Source of the DNA: an uncultured Clostridia bacterium
GTDB taxonomy: Bacteria > Bacillota > Clostridia > Oscillospirales > Ruminococcaceae
DNA: 64,000 nucleotides
Direction: 5' to 3'
NCBI GenBank assembly: GCA_947626165.1
Contig: CANQRG010000012.1
Span: 1 to 64,000 of the forward strand
Shown piece after piece: positions 1-9,700 of this stretch. Position numbers and translations under genes: made by a program. The first letter of the stretch is position 1. Each line of letters opens with the position of its first letter. The notes under the pieces are model-generated. The model ran no database searches. It was given only the letters and a program-made list of their open reading frames with translations, and was not told the DNA's origin.

Positions 1-1440
1 AACTTCCAGCGGCCCGGATTTCAAGCCATGCTTGCGGACATTGAAGCCGGGAAAGTTGGTACGGTCATTGTCAAGGACATGAGCCGGTTAGGGCGAAACT
101 ACTTGCAGGTAGGGTTTTACACGGAAATGCTGTTCCCTCAAAAGGGCGTGCGTTTTATCGCTGTCAACGACAATGTGGACAGCGCAAACGGCGGCATGGA
201 CAACGATTTTACCCCTCTGCGAAATCTGTTCAACGAATGGCTGGTGAGAGATACGAGCAAGAAAATCAAGGCAGTTAAAAGAGCAAAAGGCATGAGCGGC
301 AAGCCCGTTACCAGCAAGCCGGTGTATGGCTACCTCATGGACGAGGACGAGAACTATATCGTTGACGAGGAAACCGCGCCGGTTGTCCAGCAGATTTACC
401 AGCTTTGCCTTGCGGGGAACGGCCCGACCAAGATTGCCCGTATGCTGACGGAACAGCAAATCCCCACGCCGGGGACGCTGGAATACCGCAGGACAGGCAG
501 CACACGCCGCTACCACCCCGGCTATGAGTGTAAATGGGCGACGAACACCGTCGTTCATATCCTCGAAAACCGGGAGTACACCGGCTGTCTGGTAAACTTC
601 AAGACGGAGAAGCCCTCTTACAAGGTCAAGCACAGTGTAGAGAACCCCGTTGAGAAGCAGGCCATTTTTGAGAACCACCATGAGCCTATCATAGACCGGG
701 AAACATGGGAGCGCGTGCAGGAGTTACGCAAGCAGCGCAAACGCCCGAACCGCTATGATGAAGTGGGGCTGTTCTCCGGTATGCTGTTCTGCGCCGACTG
801 CGGCCATGTGATGTACCAGCAGCGGTATCAGAACAAGAACCGCAAGCAGGACTGTTACATCTGCGGCAGCTACAAGAAGCGCACCCGCGACTGTACGGCG
901 CACTTTATCCGCACCGACCTGCTGACCGCCGGTGTCCTCTCCAATCTCCGGCAAGTGACGGAGTATGCTGCCAGGCACGAGAGCCGTTTTGTAAAGCTGC
1001 TGATCCAGCAGAACGAAATCGGCGGCAAGAGAAAGACCGCCGCAGCCACCAAGCAGCTTGAACAGGCGCAGGAGCGGATTGCCGAAGTGAGCCGCATTAT
1101 CAAGCGGCTGTATGAGGACAATGTGAACGGCAAAATCAGCGACGAGCGTTTCATGGAACTGTCGGCAGACTATGAGCAGGAGCAGCGGGAACTGAAAGAC
1201 CGCACCGCCGCTTTGCAGGCCGAACTGGACAAGTCGCAGGCCGCCACCGTCAACGCGGAAAAGTTTATGGGTATCGTCCGAAAGCACCTTGCCTTTGAGG
1301 AATTGACCCCCACCCTCTTGCGGGAAATGATTGAGAAAATCGTCGTGCATGAGTGCAGCTATGACGAGAACGGCACCCGCAGGCAGGACATTGAGATTTA
1401 TTACAGCTTTGTCGGCAAGATTGACTTGCCCGAAGCCTAA
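1..1440 (+). CDS. Large serine recombinase, 5' truncated by the window edge
   Basis: The reading frame is open from base 1, so the N-terminus with the catalytic serine lies outside the window. What remains shows the end of the resolvase domain (DMSRLGRNYLQVGFYTE, about residues 24-40), the recombinase DNA-binding domain, a zinc-ribbon with paired cysteines (CADC near 260, then CYIC), a long coiled coil (about 335-410) and a C-terminal DUF4368-like end. This is the TnpX/Tn4451-like type used by integrative elements and transposons of gut Firmicutes for site-specific insertion and excision. The gene is clearly more GC-rich than everything downstream, which fits recent transfer. Such recombinases often sit at one end of their element, so the boundary is probably just after the stop codon. 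Family assignment is strong; the identity of the element is unknown. Confidence 0.95.
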   Translation, partial: NFQRPGFQAMLADIEAGKVGTVIVKDMSRLGRNYLQVGFYTEMLFPQKGVRFIAVNDNVDSANGGMDNDFTPLRNLFNEWLVRDTSKKIKAVKRAKGMSGKPVTSKPVYGYLMDEDENYIVDEETAPVVQQIYQLCLAGNGPTKIARMLTEQQIPTPGTLEYRRTGSTRRYHPGYECKWATNTVVHILENREYTGCLVNFKTEKPSYKVKHSVENPVEKQAIFENHHEPIIDRETWERVQELRKQRKRPNRYDEVGLFSGMLFCADCGHVMYQQRYQNKNRKQDCYICGSYKKRTRDCTAHFIRTDLLTAGVLSNLRQVTEYAARHESRFVKLLIQQNEIGGKRKTAAATKQLEQAQERIAEVSRIIKRLYEDNVNGKISDERFMELSADYEQEQRELKDRTAALQAELDKSQAATVNAEKFMGIVRKHLAFEELTPTLLREMIEKIVVHECSYDENGTRRQDIEIYYSFVGKIDLPEA

Positions 1441-1447
1441 CGCCCGA

Positions 1448-1496
1448 CCTATCCGACACAATGGCCAAGTGCCGGATAGGAACGGCAAAATTTTTT
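1448..1496 (+). terminator. Likely terminator after the recombinase
   Basis: An 8-bp perfect inverted repeat, CCTATCCG at 1448-1455 and CGGATAGG at 1473-1480, is followed a few bases later by a run of six T. It sits eight bases after the recombinase stop codon. It could also lie at the element end. Confidence 0.6.
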
Positions 1497-1613
1497 ACAC
1501 TTCTATTACTTCTTTATCGCACATCAGCAAATACGCAGGGCTTATGTTATATAACTGTCGTGAACTTGTTATAAATGTTAATAAAATAAGTTAAAATCTG
1601 TAGTATTTCACTA

Positions 1614-1642
1614 TTGAAATTTAACTCGAAATTTGTTAAAAT
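1614..1642 (+). promoter_or_regulatory. Probable pyrG promoter
   Basis: TTGAAA at 1614-1619 and TAAAAT at 1637-1642 are separated by exactly 17 bases, in the AT-rich gap upstream of pyrG. This would give a leader of about 145 nt. The rest of the 345-base gap (1441-1785) shows only the recombinase terminator and low-complexity AT-rich DNA. Confidence 0.45.
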
Positions 1643-1755
1643 AGTAATTGGTGATTAAGACTTGTTTTTTAAGTTAGGCTTTTGAAAAATTATCTGAACA
1701 ATATTACTATGCTTTTTTAGAAGAGCCTTTTAAATTGGGAGTTTTGAAAAAATAA

Positions 1756-3402
<1,647 letters not shown>

Positions 3403-3508
3403 GACCGGCAATGCAACTGTGATGTTGCATCTTGGCATTTCCCAATTAGGCAAGATGTTTCTATAAAGAAAGAATTCTGCAAAAATACAGGCTTTTGCTT
3501 TTAAATGC
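3403..3508. repeat. Short hairpin of the dispersed GCAACGTGACGTTGC family
   Basis: Directly after pyrG, ATGCAAC and GTTGCAT (about 3412-3431) form a 7-bp stem with a six-base loop and no T run. Close relatives are GCAACGTGACGTTGC near 19547 and ACAACGTCACCGTTGT near 16730. It may act as a weak terminator or be a remnant of the 88-bp-unit repeat family. Confidence 0.4.
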
Positions 3509-3542
3509 TTGACATTTAAAAAATAAGTGTTATAATATAAAT

Positions 3543-3650
3543 ATAAAAGAGAGTACTGTACATGGGCAATTAAATTGCCTTAGCGGTTAACTCCCTAGTT
3601 GGTTTTATAGAACAACCGAACTTTAGGAAGAGAGACGGTTGTTCTTTTTA
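3543..3650 (+). ncRNA. Orphan antitoxin-like RNA (copy A)
   Basis: A perfect TTGACA (3509-3514) and TATAAT (3531-3536) with 16-base spacing drive an RNA starting near 3543. The RNA begins with the family's 5' sequence (AGAGAGTACTGTACATG), carries the GGCAATT/AATTGCC hairpin, and ends in a terminator hairpin GAACAACCG (3610-3618) and CGGTTGTTC (3636-3644) followed by T5. It closely matches the antisense RNAs of the three complete modules at 15.6, 19.8 and 23.8 kb, but no toxin reading frame or convergent promoter follows: a 21-bp repeat begins at 3663. It is probably a decayed module or a free-standing regulator RNA. Promoter and RNA structure are seen; function is inferred. Confidence 0.7.
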
Positions 3651-3662
3651 TTTAGATAAATC

Positions 3663-3728
3663 TTGCCTCTGTCTTCTTGCTTCTTGCCTCTGTCTTCTTG
3701 CTTCTTGCCTCTGGCTTCTTGCTTCTAG
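3663..3728. repeat. 21-bp direct repeat, three copies
   Basis: Three consecutive 21-bp units beginning TTGCCTCTG(T/G)CTTCTTGCTTC start at 3663, 3684 and 3705 and end in TAG. This is the clearest example of the TTGCCTC/TTGCTTC family that recurs in intergenic DNA across the window. Confidence 0.9.
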
Positions 3729-3810
3729 TTTTTCACTTTCTCCTCACAGAGCTTGTGTTAATTCAATGTATAATTAATACACGTTAGAATAAACACAAAG
3801 GAGAAAGAAT

Positions 3811-4962
3811 ATGGCGACTTTGTATCTGCATATAGGAACTCCCAAAACAGGTACTACCGCAATTCAAAATTTTTTACCTTTAAATGGGGAACTGCTAAAG
3901 AAACAGGGCTTTTGCTACCCTGATTTCGGTTATCGGTATAACGGAGTGAACAAATACCGAAACGCACACTTTTTAGTGCATAGGCAAAGCTGTTCTTTAG
4001 AAAGCGAAAAGGAAATTAGAAAGTCTGAGGACGAGCGCTTTTTCGAGGGACTGGATAGGATAAAGGAACTGTCTAATATATATCCGAATGTAATATTGTC
4101 AGATGAAAATATATGGAACGGTTATATAAACAGAGAAAATTTCTGGCGGATATTAAAGGACGCTCTTGCTGAGAGAGGATTGGATCTAAAGGTAATTGTG
4201 TATTTAAGAAGACAGGATATGGTCGTTGAGTCTTATTACGCTCAGAGGGTCAAGGTTAAAATACAGATGAGCTTTCAGGACTATTTGGATTCTGAGGATA
4301 TTGATTACTTTAAGCTTGATTATTACTCTCAGCTTAAAGAGATTTCACAGGTTATAGGGAAAGATAATGTTATAGTGCGTGTTTATGAAAAGAAACAGTA
4401 TGAGGGAAACGGAAATACTTTGATTTCTGATTTTCTGAAAACGCTGGGTCTTGAATTGGACGAAAGGTACGAGTCGCCTGATATAGTTGTAAACACCAGC
4501 CTTCACGGAAAGTTTTTAGAGGTAAAGCGCATCTTAAACGAATTTGATTGCTTTAAAACGAGAAATAATTTCGCCGTAAGGTATTTGAAGATAGCTCAGG
4601 AGGAAGATGAAAAATCTAACGGCGTTTCATCATCAAAGTTTTTTACATATGAGAAACGTATGGACTTTTTGGAAAAGTACAGAGAGGGCAATACAGCCGT
4701 TGCAAAAGAGTTTATGAATCGCAGAGACGGAGTTCTCTTTAGAAATGAGATTCGCAAAAGCTACGGCATTGCGGGAAATTATTTACCGGAAGAGATGATT
4801 TTAATATGCGGCAGAATGTTGGAGCTTCAGCATGAGGAAATGAAAAACAAGCTAGGGAGTATGAAAACTGAGCTTGAAGGTATGAAAAGAGAAATAGAAT
4901 ACCAAAGCCGACCGTTAGTCAGGAAAATTGCCGCTAAGATATACCACACAATTTTTAAATAG
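3811..4962 (+). CDS. Sulfotransferase-like P-loop protein
   Basis: The first 20 residues hold a typical 5'-phosphosulfate-binding loop of PAPS-dependent sulfotransferases (HIGTPKTGTTAIQ). A later segment, VIVYLRRQDMVVESYYAQ (about 130-147), fits the 3'-phosphate-binding region, where R and S residues are expected. The C-terminus (about 335-370) is rich in E, K and M and likely a coiled coil. No signal peptide or membrane segment is visible, so it should be cytoplasmic. Sulfotransferases are scattered in Firmicutes and usually modify surface glycans or lipids. There is no PAPS-synthesis gene nearby and the gene stands alone between a repeat block and a terminator. RBS GGAGAAAG precedes the ATG. 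Family is fairly secure; substrate unknown. Confidence 0.8.
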   Translation: MATLYLHIGTPKTGTTAIQNFLPLNGELLKKQGFCYPDFGYRYNGVNKYRNAHFLVHRQSCSLESEKEIRKSEDERFFEGLDRIKELSNIYPNVILSDENIWNGYINRENFWRILKDALAERGLDLKVIVYLRRQDMVVESYYAQRVKVKIQMSFQDYLDSEDIDYFKLDYYSQLKEISQVIGKDNVIVRVYEKKQYEGNGNTLISDFLKTLGLELDERYESPDIVVNTSLHGKFLEVKRILNEFDCFKTRNNFAVRYLKIAQEEDEKSNGVSSSKFFTYEKRMDFLEKYREGNTAVAKEFMNRRDGVLFRNEIRKSYGIAGNYLPEEMILICGRMLELQHEEMKNKLGSMKTELEGMKREIEYQSRPLVRKIAAKIYHTIFK

Positions 4963-5023
4963 AATAAATTGCTATCAAAATCCTTCTGTTGTTTACTTCT
5001 CGAGGGGTTTTGTATATAATATA

Positions 5024-5058
5024 AAAAGTACCGAACAGTCTGTCTGCTCGGTACTTTT
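5024..5058. terminator. Bidirectional terminator
   Basis: AAAAGTACCGA (5024-5034) pairs with TCGGTACTTTT (5048-5058). It lies between the convergent sulfotransferase gene and rplL and can serve both strands. Confidence 0.9.
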
Positions 5059-5094
5059 AATTTGTAAATCAAATTTTTAAAGCTTAAGGAGTAA

Positions 5095-5466
5095 TTACTT
5101 AAGCTCAACAGTAGCTCCTGCTTCCTCAAGCTTAGTCTTGATCTCCTCAGCGTCTGCCTTAGAAGCGCCTTCCTTAATAGCCTTTGGAGCAGATTCAACA
5201 AGTTCTTTTGACTCTTTAAGTCCAAGACCTGTAATCTCCTTAACAGCCTTGATAACAGCCATCTTAGCGTCGCCGAATGATGCCAAAACAACATCAAATT
5301 CAGTCTTTTCCTCTTCGGCTGCGGCTGCGCCGGCAGCAGGTGCAGCAGCTGCAACAGCTGCAGTTACGCCAAATTCCTCCTGAATTGCGTCTACAAGCTC
5401 TGAAAGCTCTAGAACTGAAAGCTCTTTAATATCTTCTACAAATTTTAAAATCTTCTCTGAAGCCAT
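5095..5466 (-). CDS. rplL: 50S ribosomal protein L7/L12
   Basis: The stalk protein of the large subunit, which recruits translation GTPases. The N-terminal dimerization part ([20 protein letters not shown]) is followed by an alanine-rich hinge and the globular C-terminal domain ([40 protein letters not shown]). The 123-residue length is normal. It follows rplJ by about 90 bases in the same operon and is followed by a strong terminator. rpoB, the usual next gene, is not here, so the operon ends after rplL in this genome. The alternating alanine codons produce long shadow frames, which are not genes. Confidence 0.98.
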   Translation of the reverse strand: MASEKILKFVEDIKELSVLELSELVDAIQEEFGVTAAVAAAAPAAGAAAAEEEKTEFDVVLASFGDAKMAVIKAVKEITGLGLKESKELVESAPKAIKEGASKADAEEIKTKLEEAGATVELK

Positions 5467-5557
5467 GATAATTTTCTCCTTTAATAATAATTTTTGTCTT
5501 GAGGTTTAAACCTCTTACTTTTGAATTTTAACTTCTCTTATCTTTTAGCAAGACAGT

Positions 5558-6070
5558 CTAAGCTGCGCCGTCTTCGTTTTTGCTGTCAACAACAGCCTTG
5601 AGAATTGCAGCAAGTCCTTGAATAGGTCCTTGCAGAGAACCAACAAGCTGTGCAAGCAATACGTCCTTCGGCGGAATTTTCGACAGAGCCATAACTCCTG
5701 CTTCGTCGTAAATATCCTCGCCGATAAATCCTGCTTTAAGCGTGAACTTGTCGTCGTGTTCGCTTGCGAACTTACCTAAAACTCTCGCCGGAGCCGTTTG
5801 GTCATCACTTGAAACGGCAATGGCGGTCGTGCCTTCAAGAACGCCTGTAAGCTCGTCCATTCCGCAGTTTTTCATAGCAAAACGAAGCATAGTGTTCTTT
5901 TCTACCGAATAGGTAACGCCTTCTTCTCTAAGCTCTTTTCTAAGCTGAGTATCTTCATCAACCGTGATGCCCTTGTAATCAACAAGCACACCTGAAACTG
6001 CGTTTTTAAGAAGCTCAGTCAAAGCGTTTACCTTTTCCTGCTTTTGAAGCAGTACCTTTTCGCTTGGCAT
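5558..6070 (-). CDS. rplJ: 50S ribosomal protein L10
   Basis: Anchors the L7/L12 stalk to 23S rRNA and represses its own operon by binding the leader RNA. The N-terminal half shows VLLQKQEKVNALTELLKNA and VDYKGITVDEDTQLRKELRE, typical of L10; the end is the L7/L12-binding helix (ILKAVVDSK). I start at ATG 6070 (MPSEKV), which has GAGGTG nine bases upstream; a longer frame adds 15 unlikely residues. It is transcribed with rplL from a consensus promoter through an L10-type leader. rplK and rplA, often upstream, are absent here. Confidence 0.97.
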   Translation of the reverse strand: MPSEKVLLQKQEKVNALTELLKNAVSGVLVDYKGITVDEDTQLRKELREEGVTYSVEKNTMLRFAMKNCGMDELTGVLEGTTAIAVSSDDQTAPARVLGKFASEHDDKFTLKAGFIGEDIYDEAGVMALSKIPPKDVLLAQLVGSLQGPIQGLAAILKAVVDSKNEDGAA

Positions 6071-6116
6071 AATGTTTTCACCTCTTTTAATAAATTTCCG
6101 TATCAAAAAAAGCAAA

Positions 6117-6259
6117 TAAAAAATCCTCTTTCGTCAAAAGACAAAGAGGAACAAAGTTATCAGTTATACTATAAAAACTTTAAAAACTTTGCTATTCTTT
6201 CCTCGGCAGGACTTACGGCATTACGCCACCTGCTGTCTTTAGATACGAATGCAAGGCAT
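6117..6259 (-). ncRNA. L10 (rplJ) leader with attenuator hairpin
   Basis: Between the promoter and rplJ the minus strand carries the conserved L10-binding kink-turn elements (GACAGCAGGTGG, then AAGTCCTGCCGAGGA, about 6190-6235). Further downstream is a hairpin CCTCTTT...AAAGAGG (6125-6149 on the plus strand) followed by a T run (6117-6124). This is the layout of the known L10 leader family, in which excess L10 or the L10-L12 complex represses the operon. The T-tailed hairpin suggests transcription attenuation in this organism. Confidence 0.85.
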
Positions 6260-6288
6260 ATTATAGCATACGTTATTTTAGTTGTCAA
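6260..6288 (-). promoter_or_regulatory. rplJ-rplL promoter
   Basis: On the minus strand TTGACA (6283-6288) and TATAAT (6260-6265) are both perfect and separated by 17 bases. It diverges from the thiT promoter about 30 bases away. Confidence 0.9.
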
Positions 6289-6316
6289 GCGTTTTACAAA
6301 AAATTTTTCATAAATA

Positions 6317-6345
6317 TTGACAGGCAAAATGTTTGGTGATATAAT
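6317..6345 (+). promoter_or_regulatory. thiT promoter
   Basis: Perfect TTGACA (6317-6322) and TATAAT (6340-6345) with 17-base spacing, immediately upstream of the TPP riboswitch. Confidence 0.9.
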
Positions 6346-6365
6346 AAACAGGTAAATTAAATATT

Positions 6366-6455
6366 TGGACCGGGGGGCTTGTTTGGCAGGCTGAGATAAA
6401 GTGATCTAACTTTGACCCGTTTAACCTGATTTGGATAATGCCAACGTAGGAAAGT
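6366..6455 (+). ncRNA. TPP (thiamine pyrophosphate) riboswitch
   Basis: Contains the thi-box signature in order: a G-rich P1/P2 start (CCGGGGGGC), CTGAGA (6391-6396), ACCC (6415-6418), TTAACCTGATTTGGATAAT and GCCAACGTAGG. It should switch off the downstream thiamine transporter when thiamine pyrophosphate is plentiful. The match is direct; the ligand follows from the family. Confidence 0.97.
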
Positions 6456-6467
6456 TTTTAAAGCAGA

Positions 6468-6496
6468 GGTGTGCCGTTTTGGGTATGCCTTTTATT
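6468..6496 (+). terminator. Riboswitch-controlled terminator
   Basis: GGTGTGCC (6468-6475) and GGTATGCC (6482-6489) form an 8-bp stem using three G-U pairs, followed by TTTTATTTTT. It is the likely expression platform of the TPP riboswitch. Confidence 0.7.
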
Positions 6497-6573
6497 TTTG
6501 TATTTGGTTTTGAAATTACAAAGCGGTTAGCTTCAAATATTGATTTAAAATATTTTATAAGGAGCGTGTTTAT

Positions 6574-7155
6574 ATGTCAAACACAAATATTAGAAAGATT
6601 GTTGAATGTGCGATAATGATTGCCCTTGCGACGGTACTGTCTTACATATCGATCTTTCAAGCGCCGATGGGCGGTTCAATAACAGCATTCAGTCAGGTTC
6701 CGATCGTGATTATCGGTTACCGCTATGGCTTTAAGTGGGGAGCTTTTACCGGAGTTGTGCACGGCTTGCTGCAAATGCTGCTTCAGGGACTTGGTAATTT
6801 CGCATACGTTAAAGGTATCGGCTCATATTTGATCCTGATATTTATGGACTATTTAATTGCATTCGCCGTTTTAGGTATCGGCGGCGCAATTTTCAGAAAA
6901 GTAATCAAACAACAGGCTGTTGCTATCGGAATAGGCGCTGCTTTGGCTTCATTGCTGCGTTTTGCGTGCCACTTTATTTCAGGTGTTACCATTTGGGGCG
7001 AATACGCAGACGGCTGGAAGTCTGTTTGGGCTTATAGCTTCGGTTATAACGGCTTTTATATGCTGTTTGAAGGTATTATAACTGTTGTCGGAGTGGTCGC
7101 ACTTTCTATTTTCTTCGATTTTAAAAAACCTAATCTTATAAGAACAAAATCATAG
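6574..7155 (+). CDS. thiT: Thiamine ECF transporter substrate-binding protein
   Basis: The membrane S component (ThiT/YuaJ) that captures thiamine for a shared energy-coupling-factor ATPase module. It is 193 residues, all hydrophobic with about six membrane segments. It has the short family features near the start (ALATVLSYISIF) and the aromatic-rich binding loop around GYRYGFKWGAFTGVVHGLLQ. A TPP riboswitch and terminator directly upstream confirm the substrate. The ECF A and T components are not in this window and must be encoded elsewhere. RBS AAGGAG lies nine bases before the ATG. The gene ends at a bidirectional terminator. Confidence 0.95.
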   Translation: MSNTNIRKIVECAIMIALATVLSYISIFQAPMGGSITAFSQVPIVIIGYRYGFKWGAFTGVVHGLLQMLLQGLGNFAYVKGIGSYLILIFMDYLIAFAVLGIGGAIFRKVIKQQAVAIGIGAALASLLRFACHFISGVTIWGEYADGWKSVWAYSFGYNGFYMLFEGIITVVGVVALSIFFDFKKPNLIRTKS

Positions 7156-7196
7156 GATAACATTTCTAGCTATTATATTTTTATTTTCCCAAATGA

Positions 7197-7218
7197 AAGC
7201 CTCCATAAACGGAGGCTT
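7197..7218. terminator. Bidirectional terminator between thiT and the efflux gene
   Basis: AAGCCTCC (7197-7204) and GGAGGCTT (7211-7218), six-base loop, then ATTTTTT on the plus strand. Confidence 0.9.
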
Positions 7219-7232
7219 ATTTTTTATCCTAA

Positions 7233-8456
7233 TTAATCCTCTGTCTCTTCAATTATACTGCTTATCTGCTGTTCAACATAACTGTTGTCTAAATTGATTA
7301 TTGCAAAACAACGGCTGTCGTATTCTTTTATTTTCCTTTTTATGTTAGAAATGATTTTCTTCTCCTGCTCAGGCGAAGTCTCAAGGTCAATAACTAAATC
7401 AAATATGACCTTTGTTTCTTCATCACCGTCGGCGATCCTGAAATCGTGTATCGAAAAGCCGGAGTTTTCCTCCCTAACTATCGACTTCACCGCTTCTTTA
7501 AGACGCAGAGCCTTCTCGTTGCTGACCGAAACAGGGTCCATATGAATAACAAGGTCTATGCCAAGCTCGCTTTTTACCTTCTTTTCAAGCGAGTCTATTG
7601 TTTCGTGAATTGCAACTATGTCGTCGTTGTCGGGTATTTCTGCGTGAACAGAGGCAAATACCCTGTTCGGTCCGTAGTCGTGAACTATAAGATCGTGAAT
7701 CCCAATTATATCCTTCGAGTCAGTCAGAATACTGTATATGCTTCTTATCGTTTGCCTGTCAGGCGCAGAGCCGAGAAGATGCCCTATCGTTTCCTTTGCG
7801 ATTTTTAAGCCGTTGAATACTATAATAACTGATACGATTATGCCGATAATGCCGTCGAATGGAAGTCTTGTAAAGAAGGAGCCTATGACTGTTGCGATAA
7901 TAACTGCGGAAGTCGAAAAAACGTCGTTTAAGCTGTCTTTTGAGTTTGCAATAAGTATGCCTGAGTTGATTTGCCTGCCTGCGTATTTGAAGCTGAAATA
8001 CATCCACAGCTTTATCAAAACAGAAATGACAAGTAAAATAATAAGAGCGATATTAAAATTCACAGTCTCGGGAAATCTGATTTTTTCGATAGACGACTGA
8101 AAGAGCTTTAAGCCTACCAGCAAAATCAAAAACGAAATAATCAGAGACGATATGTATTCAACACGTCCGTGACCGAAAGGGTGTTCGGCGTCGGGCTTTT
8201 TGTTTGACAGCTTAGCCCCGATAATTGTAACTAGACTTGAGCCTGTGTCGGAAAGGTTGTTAAAGGCGTCGCCCATAATTGCTATGCTGTTCATAGCTAT
8301 GCCGATAAACAGCTTTAGCAAAAATAAAATGATATTGCAAAAAATGCCTGCCGTTCCGCAGAGAACAGTGTAGGCTTCTCTGACCTTTTTGTCGTTTATG
8401 TTTTTATAGTCTTTGATAAACTTTCTAGCCAGCAGCTTTATCATTACCATCACCAT
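7233..8456 (-). CDS. Cation diffusion facilitator family transporter
   Basis: Exports divalent metal ions (zinc, manganese, iron or cobalt) in exchange for protons. Residues about 35-230 hold six membrane segments with the metal-site motif DAFNNLSDTGSS in segment 2, the loop HPFGHGRVEYISS, and DSLNDVFSTSAV in segment 5. The C-terminal half is the cytoplasmic dimerization domain, here longer than in the smallest members (407 residues in total), with VHAEIPDNDDIVAIHE. Aspartate-asparagine rather than histidine in segment 2 argues against a strict zinc exporter, but specificity cannot be read. The start is uncertain: ATG 8456, 8450 and 8444 are in frame; the last has GGTGATGG as a possible ribosome site. 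Confidence 0.93.
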   Translation of the reverse strand: MVMVMIKLLARKFIKDYKNINDKKVREAYTVLCGTAGIFCNIILFLLKLFIGIAMNSIAIMGDAFNNLSDTGSSLVTIIGAKLSNKKPDAEHPFGHGRVEYISSLIISFLILLVGLKLFQSSIEKIRFPETVNFNIALIILLVISVLIKLWMYFSFKYAGRQINSGILIANSKDSLNDVFSTSAVIIATVIGSFFTRLPFDGIIGIIVSVIIVFNGLKIAKETIGHLLGSAPDRQTIRSIYSILTDSKDIIGIHDLIVHDYGPNRVFASVHAEIPDNDDIVAIHETIDSLEKKVKSELGIDLVIHMDPVSVSNEKALRLKEAVKSIVREENSGFSIHDFRIADGDEETKVIFDLVIDLETSPEQEKKIISNIKRKIKEYDSRCFAIINLDNSYVEQQISSIIEETED

Positions 8457-8573
8457 ATTGCTTTTATTGTTGTTATACTATAGTATATCACAAATAATGA
8501 AAAATGAAACAGCGAAATATATTGGTTATTTGGTTATTTGATATTTATTATTCCGTGACGGGAATATTTAGCG

Positions 8574-8602
8574 TTGACACTTGTTCGTAATTAAGTTATA
8601 CT
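8574..8602 (+). promoter_or_regulatory. Promoter of the Gfo/Idh oxidoreductase
   Basis: TTGACA (8574-8579) and TATACT (8597-8602) with a 17-base spacer, about 50 bases before the gene. Confidence 0.8.
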
Positions 8603-8652
8603 TTTAAGTATATATTGCCAATAATAAATTAAATAATCAAAAGGAGACGTTT

Positions 8653-9642
8653 ATGAAAAAACTGAATTGGGGTATTCTTGCCACAGGAAAAATTGCCGAA
8701 ACTGTAGCTAAATCAATGAAGTTTATGGAAAACATCAAAGAGAATAATATGGAATTGCTGGCTGTTGCCTCACGCTCGGCGGACAAAGCTGAGGACTTTG
8801 CAAAACGTCACGGAATAAAGAGAGCATACGGCAGTTATGAGGATTTGGTATCAGACCCTGACATAGACGTTGTTTATATTGCAACACCTATGAGCTGTCA
8901 TTTTGAGAACACAAAGCTGTGTCTTAATGCAGGAAAGCACGTTCTCTGTGAAAAGTCGGTAACCCTTAACGCAGACGAATTTAAAGAGCTTACGGCTTTG
9001 TCAAAGGAAAAGGAATTGTTCCTTATGGAGGCTATGTGGACTAAATGTCAGCCTGCTTTCAGAAAGGCAAAAGAGTGGGCAGAAAGCGGAAAAGTCGGGA
9101 ACATAAAAATGATAAAAGCTGATTTTTCAAACGCGGTTCCGTTTGACAAAAACGACAGACTTTTCATAAAAGACTTAGGCGGCGGAGCTATCCTCGATCT
9201 GGGCGTTTACCCCATTACCTTTGTAAGTGCATTTTTAGGCACTCACCCTGAGGAAATCCATACATATTCCCACATAGGACGCACAGACGTAGATTATGAC
9301 AACAGCATAATTTTGAAATACAAGGACGCTTACGGCATAACCTTCTGCGGGTTTGATTTTGAAGACGAAAATAAGGCGATAATCGTAGGCGACAAGGGCA
9401 GGATAGTTATGGGAAACTGGTTCCACTGCACTGCGGAAACAACTCTGTTTGACGATATGGGAAATGTTCTTGAAAGACAAGTTCTGCCTTTTAAGTTTAA
9501 CGGCTATGAGTATGAAATAGAGGAGGTCAACAAGTGCGTAAGAGAGGGCAGGCTGGAAAGCGACATTGTCACTCATTCTGACACGCTTGATATAATGAAA
9601 ATTATGGAGACTTGCCTAAAGCAAGCAGGAGTTGAATACTGA
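8653..9642 (+). CDS. Gfo/Idh/MocA family NAD(P)-dependent oxidoreductase
   Basis: The N-terminal Rossmann domain starts WGILATGKIAETVAKSM and continues to VYIATPMSCHFENTKLCLNAG and HVLCEKSVTLN, where EK is the family's catalytic lysine motif. The C-terminal half is the substrate/dimer domain with GGGAILDLGVYPI. These enzymes oxidise or reduce sugars, inositols or related polyols. At 329 residues it has family-normal length and no signal peptide. It resembles the trans-1,2-dihydrobenzene-1,2-diol dehydrogenase-like branch, but the substrate cannot be named. It stands alone, with its own promoter and a GGAGAC ribosome site. Confidence 0.9.
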   Translation: MKKLNWGILATGKIAETVAKSMKFMENIKENNMELLAVASRSADKAEDFAKRHGIKRAYGSYEDLVSDPDIDVVYIATPMSCHFENTKLCLNAGKHVLCEKSVTLNADEFKELTALSKEKELFLMEAMWTKCQPAFRKAKEWAESGKVGNIKMIKADFSNAVPFDKNDRLFIKDLGGGAILDLGVYPITFVSAFLGTHPEEIHTYSHIGRTDVDYDNSIILKYKDAYGITFCGFDFEDENKAIIVGDKGRIVMGNWFHCTAETTLFDDMGNVLERQVLPFKFNGYEYEIEEVNKCVREGRLESDIVTHSDTLDIMKIMETCLKQAGVEY

Positions 9643-9700
9643 TAAATAAAATTCCGGCAAATAGATTAAATAAATAAGACATCAGGAGGACAATACATAG

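Noticed and set aside
1331-1594. Small plus-strand frame across the recombinase end
   Set aside because: It overlaps the recombinase in another frame, crosses its terminator and has no ribosome site.
4827-5383. Open frames opposite and across rplL and the sulfotransferase end
   Set aside because: They arise from alanine-rich codons of rplL and cross a strong terminator.
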